Positions 33,749 to 40,998 of a stretch of DNA of 47,207 nt are shown here, piece after piece (the stretch's first letter is position 1; each line of letters opens with the position of its first letter). The stretch is from Bacillota bacterium (GTDB lineage Bacteria; Bacillota; Clostridia; Oscillospirales; Ruminococcaceae): positions 1-47,207 of the forward strand of contig JAEWBS010000124.1 in NCBI GenBank assembly GCA_023391005.1. The letters run 5' to 3'. The translations under genes and the position numbers were made by a program. Below the pieces are notes generated by a model. The model did not search any database, had not been told where the DNA came from, and was given only the letters and a program-made list of their open reading frames with translations.

Positions 33749-34156
33749 CTACTTTTCCGGTTCAAAAGAGCAATGGACATGCATTACTTTCCATTCGCTA
33801 TGAATGCACTCTAAATACATCGTCGTTCTAACTGCGGGAACAGGGAAACTTCTGTATTTGGCTATAAAACATAAGCAGGCCGAATCAATTTTATGAAACA
33901 AGTGTAAATTCTCAATTATAAGCGGTTCTACGCCACCGGACTCTGTTGCCTTTCCGTTCTCAAAAAAATTCGATATCAGATGTAAATGTTCCTCTAAGCA
34001 ATAAGTGTCATTATTTTTATGATTATCAAAGTAAATAAGGGTATTGCTAGTGGAATCATAGAATCCTTTTAGTTTGTTTATGTCTTTATCATAGAAAGCT
34101 TGATTATAATTATCCAAAAAGTCCACAAACAACTTATTAATATTGTTATGTTCCAT
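33749..34156 (-). CDS. SnoaL/NTF2-like protein of unknown function
   Basis: 135 residues from the ATG preceded by AGGAG. The pattern FVDFLDNYNQAFYDKDINKLKGFYDSTSNTLIYFDN, then ... LFHKIDSACLCFIAKYRS ... TTMYLECIHSEWKVMHVHCSFEP is that of the SnoaL_3/NTF2 fold, a cone-shaped domain used in isomerases and as a ligand-binding module. No sure catalytic residues. It is clearly richer in A+T than its neighbours and lies between two copies of a repeat beside a phage integrase, so it may have arrived by transfer. Confidence 0.72.
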   Translation of the reverse strand: MEHNNINKLFVDFLDNYNQAFYDKDINKLKGFYDSTSNTLIYFDNHKNNDTYCLEEHLHLISNFFENGKATESGGVEPLIIENLHLFHKIDSACLCFIAKYRSFPVPAVRTTMYLECIHSEWKVMHVHCSFEPEK

Positions 34157-34250
34157 ATTATATCTCCTACGCAGTTCAAATTGCTCGATAAATTCTTGTT
34201 TATCCGTCTGATGTATCTGTTTTGAGCTATTACCATGACGTAAGCGAATG

Positions 34251-34272
34251 GTATAATTGGCCATCGCTGATA
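34251..34272 (-). repeat. 22-base repeat, copy 2 (upstream of the SnoaL-like gene)
   Basis: Exact reverse-complement match of 23261-23282. It lies about 95 bases upstream of the SnoaL-like start and points toward it. Confidence 0.7.
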
Positions 34273-34336
34273 CGCGACATTTGAAATCAGGCGTATAATA
34301 GCCGTTTGCAGCTACTATACCATATTTTTATGCGTG

Positions 34337-34374
34337 AAAAAAAGACATGGTTCCCTTTGCCAGAGAACCATGTC
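34337..34374 (-). terminator. intrinsic terminator downstream of the serine recombinase
   Basis: GACATGGTTC (34344-34353) pairs with GAACCATGTC (34365-34374). Read leftward it ends in seven U residues (complement of 34337-34343). Confidence 0.9.
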
Positions 34375-34428
34375 CTTTGAAATTTCTCGAGATATGTATA
34401 TCGCACCCGCAGGAGCGGATTTGAACTA

Positions 34429-36132
34429 TTATACGCCTACACATTGCATGATGAATATTTCGTAACGCATCTGCAAGGGCAGGGCGTGTGTGGGGGTACC
34501 GTAGATGCCTACCGCACGTCGAGCGACCGCAAGCGAGCGAATTCCCCGCCGCGGCGGTGCACCAACTAATAAAGACCAGTCCCCAGACTGGTCTTTATTA
34601 GTTGGTGCCGCTGACCCGTACAGGGCCGTGGGCGTATAAGCTATCGCATTACTAAGATCAAGCGGCGGACGCTTAGAAACGTCGATGCCGAGCGGGTTAA
34701 ACGTAATTTTCACACCGCCATCGTCAAAGCATTCCACCCGGTCAACAAACATGCCGACAAGATCGCTGTCGGACTGTTGGAGCGCAAACAGCAGAATTTG
34801 GGTGATTTCCTGCTCGCTGTATTTGTTCATAGCCCGTTCGGTAAGGCTTATTTCGTATAGAATTACTTCAATGTCCGAGGCTTGCTTCTCCAAATCCTTC
34901 AGCGTGTCGACCGTGGAGCTGGAATAGATGCGGTTTGCAATGGCCTCGTTTATAGCCTTAATTTTTTCTTTGGTGCTTTGCAGCTCGGCGCGCAGGGCGG
35001 CCTTGTCGGGCTGGCCCGCCTCCTTGGCCTTTTCGATCGAGCGGGCGATGTATGCCGCATGCTCATGCACATTGTCCGGGCGGATCAACTCGCGGACGTG
35101 GCTGACGACTAAATCCTCGATAGCATCCTTTGGCACAAGCTTTTTATCGCAGGTTCGCAACCGCTGCGCAGCGTTGCAGCCATAGTAAAAATACTTGCTG
35201 CGGTTATTGACGCCAACCATAGCGGCCCCGCAATGGCCGCAGAAGATTTTACCCGAAAGCATGTATTTTACTTTGGCGGTGTTGGCGGCGTTGCGCTTAT
35301 TATCTGCCATGCGCTTTCTCACCTTCTCCCATAATTCATCTGATACAATGCTGGGTATCGCATCGGGTATTTTAATGCACTCAGCATCTTCGGAGTGGGT
35401 GTTTCTTTTACCGTTATCGTCGCGTGGCACCTTGCCATAAACATAAGTACCAATATACCGCTCATTGCAAAGCAAATCATGTATAGAGTTTTTTCCAAAG
35501 CTGCTGCCGCGCTTAGTTTTAGCCCCGAGGCGGTTCATTTGGTCGATGATCTCGTTATAACTGCTGCCGTGGGAATACATGCGGAACACTGATTGCACAA
35601 CGTCGGCCTCGGCCTCGTTGATATGATACTTTTTATCTATGACGTCATAACCCAGCGGAGCCACACCGCCGGTATGTAGGCCCTGCTGTGCCAAAAAGGT
35701 CATTTTGGCCTTGACCTTCTGGCGGGTCTGCAACACATGCATTTGATTTATTAGCGCATTGATGCCCTCGCTGGCAAAGACGGAAGGATCGTTAATATCG
35801 CCGCCGATAAATGACTGCGTCACCGATATTAGGTTGATCTTATTAGCCTGCAAAAGTCTGCGAAAGTTGAACCAGTCCACCAGATCGCGGCTAAAGCGCG
35901 ATTGGTCATATATTAGTACGGCCTTAAAAAGCCCGATTTTAGCATCACGAAAAAAACGGTCAAGGTCTGGCCGGTGCGACTTCATGCCAGACGTGGCCTC
36001 GTCTGCGTATATATCCACAATGCGCATATTATGTGCGGCGGCGTACTCGCCACATTTTTTAACCTGCACTTCAATTGTGTCAGGGTTTTGGTTGTCCGTT
36101 GAATAACGGGCATATATAACAGCGTTGGTCAT
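34429..36132 (-). CDS. large serine recombinase (phage integrase)
   Basis: 567 residues from the ATG preceded by GAGGTG at 9 bases; a GTG four codons earlier overlaps that site. The resolvase domain starts AVIYARYSTDNQ with catalytic Ser11, then KAVLIYDQSRFSRD. A recombinase domain follows (PLGYDVIDKKYHINEAEADVVQSVFRMY, SIHDLLCNERYIGTYVYGK), then a zinc ribbon (GKIFCGHCGAAMVG ... YYGC) and a coiled coil rich in Glu/Lys (about 370-435). It would integrate and, with a directionality factor, excise the phage. The C-terminal ~60 residues (after about YGSAAPTNKDQ) are read from the hairpin repeat and look unlike a folded domain, so the ancestral stop may have been lost. Confidence 0.93.
   Translation of the reverse strand: MTNAVIYARYSTDNQNPDTIEVQVKKCGEYAAAHNMRIVDIYADEATSGMKSHRPDLDRFFRDAKIGLFKAVLIYDQSRFSRDLVDWFNFRRLLQANKINLISVTQSFIGGDINDPSVFASEGINALINQMHVLQTRQKVKAKMTFLAQQGLHTGGVAPLGYDVIDKKYHINEAEADVVQSVFRMYSHGSSYNEIIDQMNRLGAKTKRGSSFGKNSIHDLLCNERYIGTYVYGKVPRDDNGKRNTHSEDAECIKIPDAIPSIVSDELWEKVRKRMADNKRNAANTAKVKYMLSGKIFCGHCGAAMVGVNNRSKYFYYGCNAAQRLRTCDKKLVPKDAIEDLVVSHVRELIRPDNVHEHAAYIARSIEKAKEAGQPDKAALRAELQSTKEKIKAINEAIANRIYSSSTVDTLKDLEKQASDIEVILYEISLTERAMNKYSEQEITQILLFALQQSDSDLVGMFVDRVECFDDGGVKITFNPLGIDVSKRPPLDLSNAIAYTPTALYGSAAPTNKDQSGDWSLLVGAPPRRGIRSLAVARRAVGIYGTPTHALPLQMRYEIFIMQCVGV
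34469..34608. repeat. repeat with CCAGTC hairpin, copy 2, inside the recombinase 3' end
   Basis: Direct repeat partner of 33522-33646. It ends in a perfect 23-bp hairpin (34559-34581 with 34586-34608, loop CCCA). The recombinase frame runs through it, so its last ~60 codons come from the repeat. Confidence 0.7.
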
Positions 36133-36156
36133 TGAATAGATCACCTCGTCAGATGC

Positions 36157-36185
36157 TTGCGCAAACCCTGCGAAGGTGGTATAAT
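36157..36185 (+). promoter_or_regulatory. possible rightward promoter between recombinase and small basic protein
   Basis: TTGCGC (36157-36162), 17-base spacer, TATAAT (36180-36185) on the plus strand. The nearest rightward gene candidate starts at 36564, so the transcript could be non-coding or antisense to the 36265-36414 gene. Confidence 0.4.
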
Positions 36186-36264
36186 TTACCTTGCAAGGTG
36201 GCTTTGTTGTGGGGCTGCTTGTATTGCATCCCGTTCGGTGTTAGTAGCGCCGGGCGGGATTTTT

Positions 36265-36414
36265 TTACTTTTTACCAAATATGGCGTTCCAAAGCATGTT
36301 TTGCATTTTTCTTTTGCGCCCTGCCTTGGTGGTCGGGATTCCGGTTGCCTTTGCAATCTTTGTTTTTACTTTTGAGATACCAAGCGCGCGTTTCCAACTA
36401 AAGCCATATGCCAT
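36265..36414 (-). CDS. small basic phage protein, unknown function
   Basis: 49 residues, MAYGFSWKRALGISKVKTKI... ending NAIFGKK, with AAAGGAGG at ideal spacing. It has many Lys/Arg and a conserved-looking phrase ATGIPTTKAGRKRKMQ. I recall similar short proteins near integrases of Bacillota phages and conjugative elements, without a known role. Position between integrase and repressor, on their strand, suggests a lysogeny-side gene, perhaps DNA-binding. Confidence 0.72.
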   Translation of the reverse strand: MAYGFSWKRALGISKVKTKIAKATGIPTTKAGRKRKMQNMLWNAIFGKK

Positions 36415-36563
36415 AATAAAAACCTCCTTTATATTTGGTTATTTTGCGCATAGACAAGCATTACGTTTAGTCGTAAAATAGGGTTGCTAAATAGGAACAG
36501 ATGTTCTCAACGTCGGGATAATTAAAACCATATTAACCTACTGTTCGGAGGGGTATTTTACCA

Positions 36564-36806
36564 ATGACAAATATTAAACAAAGGTGCTATAATACAAATG
36601 CTGGCAATAATGGTGGGGATTCCCTCCGAGAAGGAGAAAACATATGTCATGTCAGGAGTATCCCTAGTGATCCAATGGACGTTTTATGGAGTATCATAGA
36701 ATCCAGCGATCGGCCCGAAGAAACGGCTATTGCTTTGATTGGTTTTGCTGAGCGGCTTTTACAAGTTCCGCATGATCAATCATCTTTTCCCATTGTTCTT
36801 GAGTAA
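36564..36806 (+). CDS. possible small phage protein
   Basis: 80 residues; GGAGGGG lies upstream of the ATG at somewhat long spacing. The C-terminal half (DVLWSIIESSDRPEETAIALIGFAERLLQ) looks like a small helical domain seen in short phage proteins, while the N-terminal part is less convincing and the real start might be the later Met of PMDVLWSII. Its last 80 bases are antisense to the repressor gene. It may be a real gene or a chance frame. Confidence 0.4.
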   Translation: MTNIKQRCYNTNAGNNGGDSLREGENICHVRSIPSDPMDVLWSIIESSDRPEETAIALIGFAERLLQVPHDQSSFPIVLE

Positions 36807-37077
36807 AATTTCTGGCTAATTCCGCTAATTTAGCGCGGTACATATCCAACCCGTCGCCCTCTGTGGCGGCGGGTTTTTCGTTTTGTTCTTCGTTGCCCAA
36901 CAGGCAATCGGCGGATACATCAAAATAGTTGGTAATTTTGCTCAAAGTAGCATCTGTTGGCTTTTTCCCGTGTTTCCAACCATTTACGCTTGCCCTACTG
37001 AGGCCCAAGTCCTCCGCAACGGCTGATGGAGCCTTGCCAGCGAGGTTGCATAATTTAACATAGTTATCATAAAACAC
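36727..37077 (-). CDS. CI-like phage repressor (XRE family)
   Basis: About 116 residues. The GTG at 37077 gives the usual start MFYDNYVKLCNLAGKAPSAVAEDLGLSRASVNGWKHGKKPTDATLSKITNYFDVSADCLLG, with GGAG 8 bases away; a GTG three codons upstream abuts that site. The HTH covers about residues 13-60. The short C-terminal part (AKLAELARNFTQEQWEKMIDHAELVKAA) is helical and could dimerise; no peptidase domain, so it is not RecA-cleaved. It faces the Cro-like gene across an operator-rich region. Confidence 0.9.
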   Translation of the reverse strand: MFYDNYVKLCNLAGKAPSAVAEDLGLSRASVNGWKHGKKPTDATLSKITNYFDVSADCLLGNEEQNEKPAATEGDGLDMYRAKLAELARNFTQEQWEKMIDHAELVKAAQQNQSKQ

Positions 37078-37112
37078 AGAAAACACTCCTTTAAATTGTG
37101 CAACTGAACAAA

Positions 37113-37275
37113 GATAACATAATTAACTCAAACGCATTGACAGTTAACATAGATAACATTATAATAAGGGTAAAAGTTGCGATAGATAACAAAATACCAA
37201 CCTATCAGAAAGTTAATTCCCGATAGACGCAATGTTATGTTGTTCAGCAAATCAATAATAGCACATTATGTTAAC
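37113..37275. promoter_or_regulatory. phage switch region with repeated operator-like half-sites
   Basis: GATAACATAATTAAC (37113-37127), GTTAACATAGATAAC (37143-37157), GATAGATAAC (37181-37190), AATGTTATGT (37231-37240) and ATTATGTTAAC (37265-37275) share an AACATA-type half-site in either orientation. One lies exactly in the spacer of the rightward promoter. This is the expected place for CI/Cro binding. Confidence 0.72.
37137..37165 (+). promoter_or_regulatory. rightward early phage promoter (PR-like)
   Basis: TTGACA (37137-37142), 17-base spacer, TATAAT (37160-37165); both boxes perfect. The spacer contains GTTAACATAGATAAC, so a bound repressor would cover the polymerase site. Confidence 0.9.
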
Positions 37276-37310
37276 TAATGCAACAGAAATTACAATAAGG
37301 AGGCGAAAAA

Positions 37311-37508
37311 ATGCCCGAATTATGGACTGGCGAAATAATTGGGAAAATGCACAATGAGCGGGTCACCTACGACCAGTTGGCAGAAAAGCTTGACGTTACA
37401 AAAGCCTATATTTCCATGATTCTCAATTGCAAACGAGCGCCAAAGAACGCAGAAACAAAAATCCGCGCGGCCTTGGCCGAAATCATAGCCGAACGCCGAG
37501 CGGGTTAG
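37311..37508 (+). CDS. Cro-like XRE-family HTH protein
   Basis: 65 residues, AAGGAGG upstream. HTH sequence: RVTYDQLAEKLDVTKAYISMILNCKRAPKNAETKIRAALAEI. As the first rightward gene under the early promoter it is the expected Cro or activator counterpart of the repressor at 36727-37077. It has no other domain. Confidence 0.87.
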   Translation: MPELWTGEIIGKMHNERVTYDQLAEKLDVTKAYISMILNCKRAPKNAETKIRAALAEIIAERRAG

Positions 37509-37524
37509 AAAGGAGGCCAAACCA

Positions 37525-37677
37525 TTGAAAATCATCATCGAAGCTGAACCCAAAGAGATTGCCGCCCTCGTATTAGCGGTACAAGAGCGGCAGGAACCGT
37601 TAGTCAATGTTGCTGAGTTTATGTCTCATTGTCGTCGATCAGGGCCTCGAGTACGGACCGAACCAACTGAACGGTAA
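37525..37677 (+). CDS. very small phage protein, unknown
   Basis: 50 residues from a TTG start with AAAGGAGG upstream: MKIIIEAEPKEIAALVLAVQERQ, then a basic tail. It begins 16 bases after the Cro-like gene. Its last 59 bases overlap the end of a leftward gene (37619-37855). Start codon and length make it tentative. Confidence 0.5.
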   Translation: MKIIIEAEPKEIAALVLAVQERQEPLVNVAEFMSHCRRSGPRVRTEPTER

Positions 37678-37855
37678 ATTCTTTACTCCCGCCAATAAGG
37701 TATGGCATGGAGTCGCTGACTTTAATCACGCCATCTTTTATTAGTCCAGATTCATGGAGTTTGCCTATCACTTCTTTTTCGATTTTATCCTCAATTTTGA
37801 TCGAGGTATCTTCTAAAGAATCCAAAACGCGTTTTATTTTATCGTTGTCAATCAT
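37619..37855 (-). CDS. small leftward phage protein, unknown
   Basis: 78 residues from the ATG preceded by GGGGGGTG: MIDNDKIKRVLDSLEDTSIKIEDKIEKEV, then SMPYLIGGSKEFTVQLVRSVLEAL. It is mostly helical and charged, with no known domain. It is the only leftward gene inside the rightward early block, and overlaps the 3' end of the preceding rightward frame. It could be a regulator expressed in the lysogen. Confidence 0.62.
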   Translation of the reverse strand: MIDNDKIKRVLDSLEDTSIKIEDKIEKEVIGKLHESGLIKDGVIKVSDSMPYLIGGSKEFTVQLVRSVLEALIDDNET

Positions 37856-37926
37856 GGGTTTCACCCCCCTTCGCCCAAATTCTACCACGTTCACGGCGAA
37901 AGGACAAGCAGAAAGGAGAAACCGCC

Positions 37927-38100
37927 ATGTCAAACGCGCTTTATGTCAAAGAATGCGTATACCCTGACGGTACACCGGTGGAAAGCCTGCCGGTCGGGCC
38001 ATTTGTGGAAATATTGGCCCAAAAAGTCGCCGAGATCATCCGCGCCGGTGGCGTCGAAGCGTGGAAAGCCAAACAAGCCGCCGAAGGGAGGCGTACATAA
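37927..38100 (+). CDS. small phage protein, unknown
   Basis: 57 residues, AAAGGAG upstream, MSNALYVKECVYPDGTPVESLP ... EGRRT. Its TAA shares one base with the ATG of the next gene (TAATG), which shows coupling. No domain recognised. Confidence 0.65.
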   Translation: MSNALYVKECVYPDGTPVESLPVGPFVEILAQKVAEIIRAGGVEAWKAKQAAEGRRT

Positions 38101-38354
38101 TGAAAAAGAGCATCCCAACCGCTGATGTGCGCGAGAAGATCAAGCACCATATAGACCTTTGGCTGAAAGATGAAACAGAAGCGAAAGCCAGCGCACAGAA
38201 TTGCGCAAGCAACCCGTCTTTGCAAAGAGTTATTGCCCTTAGAGCACACGAGTACCGTTCAATGGCGCAAGCGCTATATTTTCTTGGTAGGAGCTTGGGC
38301 ATCATATCTGCCGATGATTACCCGCAGTTTGGGCGGGAGGAGAGGCAACTATGA
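38100..38354 (+). CDS. small phage protein, unknown
   Basis: 84 residues. The ATG overlapping the previous stop, with GGGAGG upstream, is chosen over an earlier in-frame Met inside the previous gene. Start MKKSIPTADVREKIKHHIDLWLKDE; helical, charged, no known domain. Its stop overlaps the next start by four bases. Confidence 0.68.
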   Translation: MKKSIPTADVREKIKHHIDLWLKDETEAKASAQNCASNPSLQRVIALRAHEYRSMAQALYFLGRSLGIISADDYPQFGREERQL

Positions 38355-38626
38355 TCGTCAAGCCAACCCGCCCTACATACGCCCAACACCGGGCGGCGCT
38401 CAAATCCCAAGTAAAAACGGCCAAGCTTAATATCAAGCTTATCACCCACAACCCCTATCGCCTCTCCAACGCGCTGACTGCCCTATGCTGGATCATCTGC
38501 GGACTTGTGCTGCTGGCCGCCGCCATATACTGGCCCGACTATTATTCACCGGGCGGGGCCGCGGGCATGTGTTGCAGCGCGGCGGGCATGTTTTGGATGG
38601 CCGCCGAATGGCTGGGCAGGAGGTGA
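38351..38626 (+). CDS. small phage membrane protein
   Basis: 91 residues with a basic N-terminus (MIVKPTRPTYAQHRAALKSQ) and two hydrophobic segments, LTALCWIICGLVLLAAAIYW and a second, Gly/Ala/Met-rich one near the end. GGGAGG upstream and ATGA overlap with the previous gene. Function unknown. Confidence 0.65.
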   Translation: MIVKPTRPTYAQHRAALKSQVKTAKLNIKLITHNPYRLSNALTALCWIICGLVLLAAAIYWPDYYSPGGAAGMCCSAAGMFWMAAEWLGRR

Positions 38627-38631
38627 CCGTC

Positions 38632-38841
38632 GTGGCGATCACGGCCATGAAAAAGGACGAGCTGCACTGCCTCGTCGATGAAGCGATCAAGCGGGCCGCG
38701 TGGGACGAAAACCCGATTATCGCATGGCAAAACTTTATTTGCGTGCTGGAATACGCCGGTCGCCGCGTCATCGGGGACAAGCTCGAGGCGAGCGGGCGCA
38801 ACCGTTACACCGGGGAGGTGCTCGAGCATGCCGACGTCTGA
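38632..38841 (+). CDS. small phage protein, unknown
   Basis: 69 residues from a GTG preceded by AGGAGGT at 6 bases; the open frame upstream lies inside the previous gene. MAITAMKKDELHCLVDEAIKRAAWDENPII ... No domain recognised. Overlaps the next gene by 14 bases. Confidence 0.6.
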   Translation: MAITAMKKDELHCLVDEAIKRAAWDENPIIAWQNFICVLEYAGRRVIGDKLEASGRNRYTGEVLEHADV

Positions 38842-39070
38842 CCAGCGCTGCCCGATCTGCGGCAGAACGCCAGAACATCAGCGGTCGTGGATGCGATGCC
38901 CAAAGCATCAGGCACCCGTCTGCATGGCCCATTGTTACAGCGGTTGTCATTGCCTCGACAAGAGCAGCAGCCGCACCGTCTGCAACTTTAACCATAGCAA
39001 AGAGGCCCGGCAGCCCGCCGAGCCAAAGCACCGGGACGCGCCCCCGGCATCAAAGCGCACAAAGAAATAG
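38828..39070 (+). CDS. small Cys/His-rich phage protein, probable zinc binding
   Basis: 80 residues, GGGGAGGT upstream. CPICGRTPEHQRSWMRCPKH and VCMAHCYSGCHC supply eight or more Cys/His in zinc-finger-like spacing, followed by a basic tail ending KRTKK. Probably binds zinc and perhaps nucleic acid; role unknown. Confidence 0.65.
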   Translation: MPTSDQRCPICGRTPEHQRSWMRCPKHQAPVCMAHCYSGCHCLDKSSSRTVCNFNHSKEARQPAEPKHRDAPPASKRTKK

Positions 39071-39263
39071 GGCATCGCCGCCGCAAACGGTGATGCCCCT
39101 AAAATACCCCGACGCCTCCGCGCCAATAAAACTGTACATAAACATCTTAACATATTTGCGCGAGAAAATCAATAAAAAAGTGCGCTGGAATGCGCATTTT
39201 AGCTTGATTAAGGGGTATTAACTTTTGGTACGCCTGCCCCGAGGGGGACAGAGGAAAACAAAA

Positions 39264-39989
39264 ATGCCCTACGATAAAATAACGACCGACGCAGGCCGCA
39301 CCCGAGAGGTCGAGCTGCGGCAGCGCGCCATACGCAACAGGTCAGCAGGCGAAGTCGGGGAGGAATGGCACCGCCCGTCACCCGAGGAGATCGAGCGGGT
39401 CAACCGATGCAATGCCCTTCGCAGGCTACGGCAGATCATCAACGCGAATTTTGGGCCTGACGATATTTGGGTGACCTTTACTTATCGCAAGGGCCTGCGC
39501 CCGACCACCGCCGAGGCATTAAGCCATTACCCCAAGCTGGCGCGGGACGTCCGCAAGCTATACGCCGACGCGGGAACCCCTTTGCCATATGTCGCCGTAA
39601 CCGAGGAACGCCCATGGAAAAAACCGCACCACCACATGATATTGCCGGGCATCAAATTAAGCAAGCTGCAAGCGCTATGGCCTTATGGACACGTCAACGC
39701 GCGCCCGCTCGACGCATCGGGGCAATACCGCAAGCTGGCCGAGTACATATTTGCCCATACCGACATACCCGAGCGAGCGGGCAACCGCTGGAAATGCTCA
39801 AAAGGGCTGGAAAGGCCCCAGCCCAAGAAAAAAAGCATCAAGGCCAAGCACTGGCGCGAGGGCATCAAAATCCCCAAGGGCTGGATGCTCGACCCGCAGA
39901 CCGAGCCAGAACGGGGCCGAAACCCCTACAGCGGGGCCGAATACCTGCGTTACACCCTCATAAGCTTAGAGATCAAAAGGAGATGTTGA
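39264..39989 (+). CDS. HUH-endonuclease Rep-like replication protein
   Basis: 241 residues from the ATG preceded by GAGGAAA. Motifs in the order of rolling-circle Rep proteins: WVTFTYRK (strand with motif I), PHHHMILPG (the HUH metal site, motif II), LQALWPYGHV, and YRKLAEYI with a candidate nucleophile Tyr followed by Lys (motif III). A basic C-terminal region follows (KKKSIKAKHWREG). It would nick one strand to start replication or act on a phage origin; this is inferred from motifs. The 190-base gap before it contains a hairpin TGCGC/GCGCA (39181-39196) and could hold an origin. Confidence 0.68.
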   Translation: MPYDKITTDAGRTREVELRQRAIRNRSAGEVGEEWHRPSPEEIERVNRCNALRRLRQIINANFGPDDIWVTFTYRKGLRPTTAEALSHYPKLARDVRKLYADAGTPLPYVAVTEERPWKKPHHHMILPGIKLSKLQALWPYGHVNARPLDASGQYRKLAEYIFAHTDIPERAGNRWKCSKGLERPQPKKKSIKAKHWREGIKIPKGWMLDPQTEPERGRNPYSGAEYLRYTLISLEIKRRC

Positions 39990-39992
39990 AAA

Positions 39993-40334
39993 TTGAATAG
40001 TCGTGCAAAAAAGAAGCTTACCCGCTCGTGGCAAGATCGAGACTTTAACCGAAACCGCCGCAGTTGGCACCGGCTGCCCGTCCCGCTCGGACAATCCTGC
40101 TGGGTGCTGACGCTCGATGAAGCAGGGCAGTGGCAGCTACTCAAAAAGAAAATGGCCGGTATGGTGGATATATACCCAGTTGGCGACGGGATAGTCTACA
40201 CCGTCAAGGACATTGACGATTTGCTGCTGACTGACATGATATACCCGCACGATCTCTTTGATTGCCCCGAGCAGGCCGCCCAAGAGGCCGAAAGGAGGAA
40301 TCGCCAGCATGAAATACCCGATCCAGTCCAGTGA
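39993..40334 (+). CDS. phage protein, unknown
   Basis: 113 residues from a TTG start with AAAGGAG about 10 bases upstream, three bases after the Rep-like stop. The N-terminus is very basic (NSRAKKKLTRSWQDRDFNRNRRSW); the rest is mixed alpha/beta, for example WVLTLDEAGQWQLLKKKMAGMVDIYPVGDGIVYTV. No domain recognised. Confidence 0.6.
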   Translation: MNSRAKKKLTRSWQDRDFNRNRRSWHRLPVPLGQSCWVLTLDEAGQWQLLKKKMAGMVDIYPVGDGIVYTVKDIDDLLLTDMIYPHDLFDCPEQAAQEAERRNRQHEIPDPVQ

Positions 40335-40740
40335 GGACACCGAACAGCAGCAGCTTATTGCATGGGCCGCATGGCAGACCACCCGCCACCCCGAATTGCA
40401 GTTACTATACCACGTCCCGAACGAGGGTAAACGCGGCGCGCACGGTGGTGCCCATCAAAAGCGCTTAGGTCTGCGAGCGGGTGTTCCCGATTTGTGCCTG
40501 CCGGTGGCGCGCGATACATACCACGGCCTATATATCGAAATGAAATTTGGCAAGAACCGACCTGACAAAAAACAAACGTGGTGGTTGGAACAGCTCGTCA
40601 AACAGGGCTATTGCGTCGCGGTCTGCTATTCCTGCGAGGACGCCGCGCGGGTAATTATGCGTTATCTCACCGGCAGCGAGGAAACAGGGCTATATCAGGC
40701 AAGGCCCACGCCCGCCGATGAAAAGGGGCGAATGCGGTGA
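40309..40740 (+). CDS. VRR-NUC domain nuclease
   Basis: 143 residues, AAAGGAGG upstream. The PD-(D/E)xK core is visible: SSEDTEQQQLIAWAAW, HVPNEGKR, GLRAGVPDLCLPVA (Asp) and GLYIEMK (Glu-x-Lys), then the late Q/W helix. Stand-alone VRR-NUC proteins of this size are common in Bacillota phages, often near replication genes, and can cut Holliday junctions or flaps. Overlaps the previous gene by 26 bases. Confidence 0.9.
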   Translation: MKYPIQSSEDTEQQQLIAWAAWQTTRHPELQLLYHVPNEGKRGAHGGAHQKRLGLRAGVPDLCLPVARDTYHGLYIEMKFGKNRPDKKQTWWLEQLVKQGYCVAVCYSCEDAARVIMRYLTGSEETGLYQARPTPADEKGRMR

Positions 40741-40946
40741 AATTTGCAGAATTGATCTTAAAATATCCCGCCTATGCGCATCTGATTAACCGCATTGACG
40801 TGCTGTTGTCCTCGGGCAGCCGCCCCGACGATCTACTGCCCGACGCCTATCACTGGCTCGAGCAACACATGCGCCCGGAGGACAGGCCCGCAGCCCGCGC
40901 CAAGCTAGAAACATTCTGCCGCCTTCGGGCAAAAGACGCCGTGTGA
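40737..40946 (+). CDS. small phage protein, unknown
   Basis: 69 residues, GTG start overlapping the nuclease stop (GTGA). Helical: MKFAELILKYPAYAHLINRIDVLLSSG ... AKLETFCRLRAKDAV. Coupled translation is likely. No domain recognised. Confidence 0.65.
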   Translation: MKFAELILKYPAYAHLINRIDVLLSSGSRPDDLLPDAYHWLEQHMRPEDRPAARAKLETFCRLRAKDAV

Positions 40947-40998
40947 ACTATAACATAGCAGCCAGTTGCCGGTGCATCTGGCGGACAGGAAGGATAAC

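Noticed and set aside
34400..34440. tRNA 3' end as integration site beside the integrase (GGATTTGAACT-like sequence)
   Set aside because: The T-arm-like sequence has no matching stem or acceptor, and serine integrases rarely need a tRNA.
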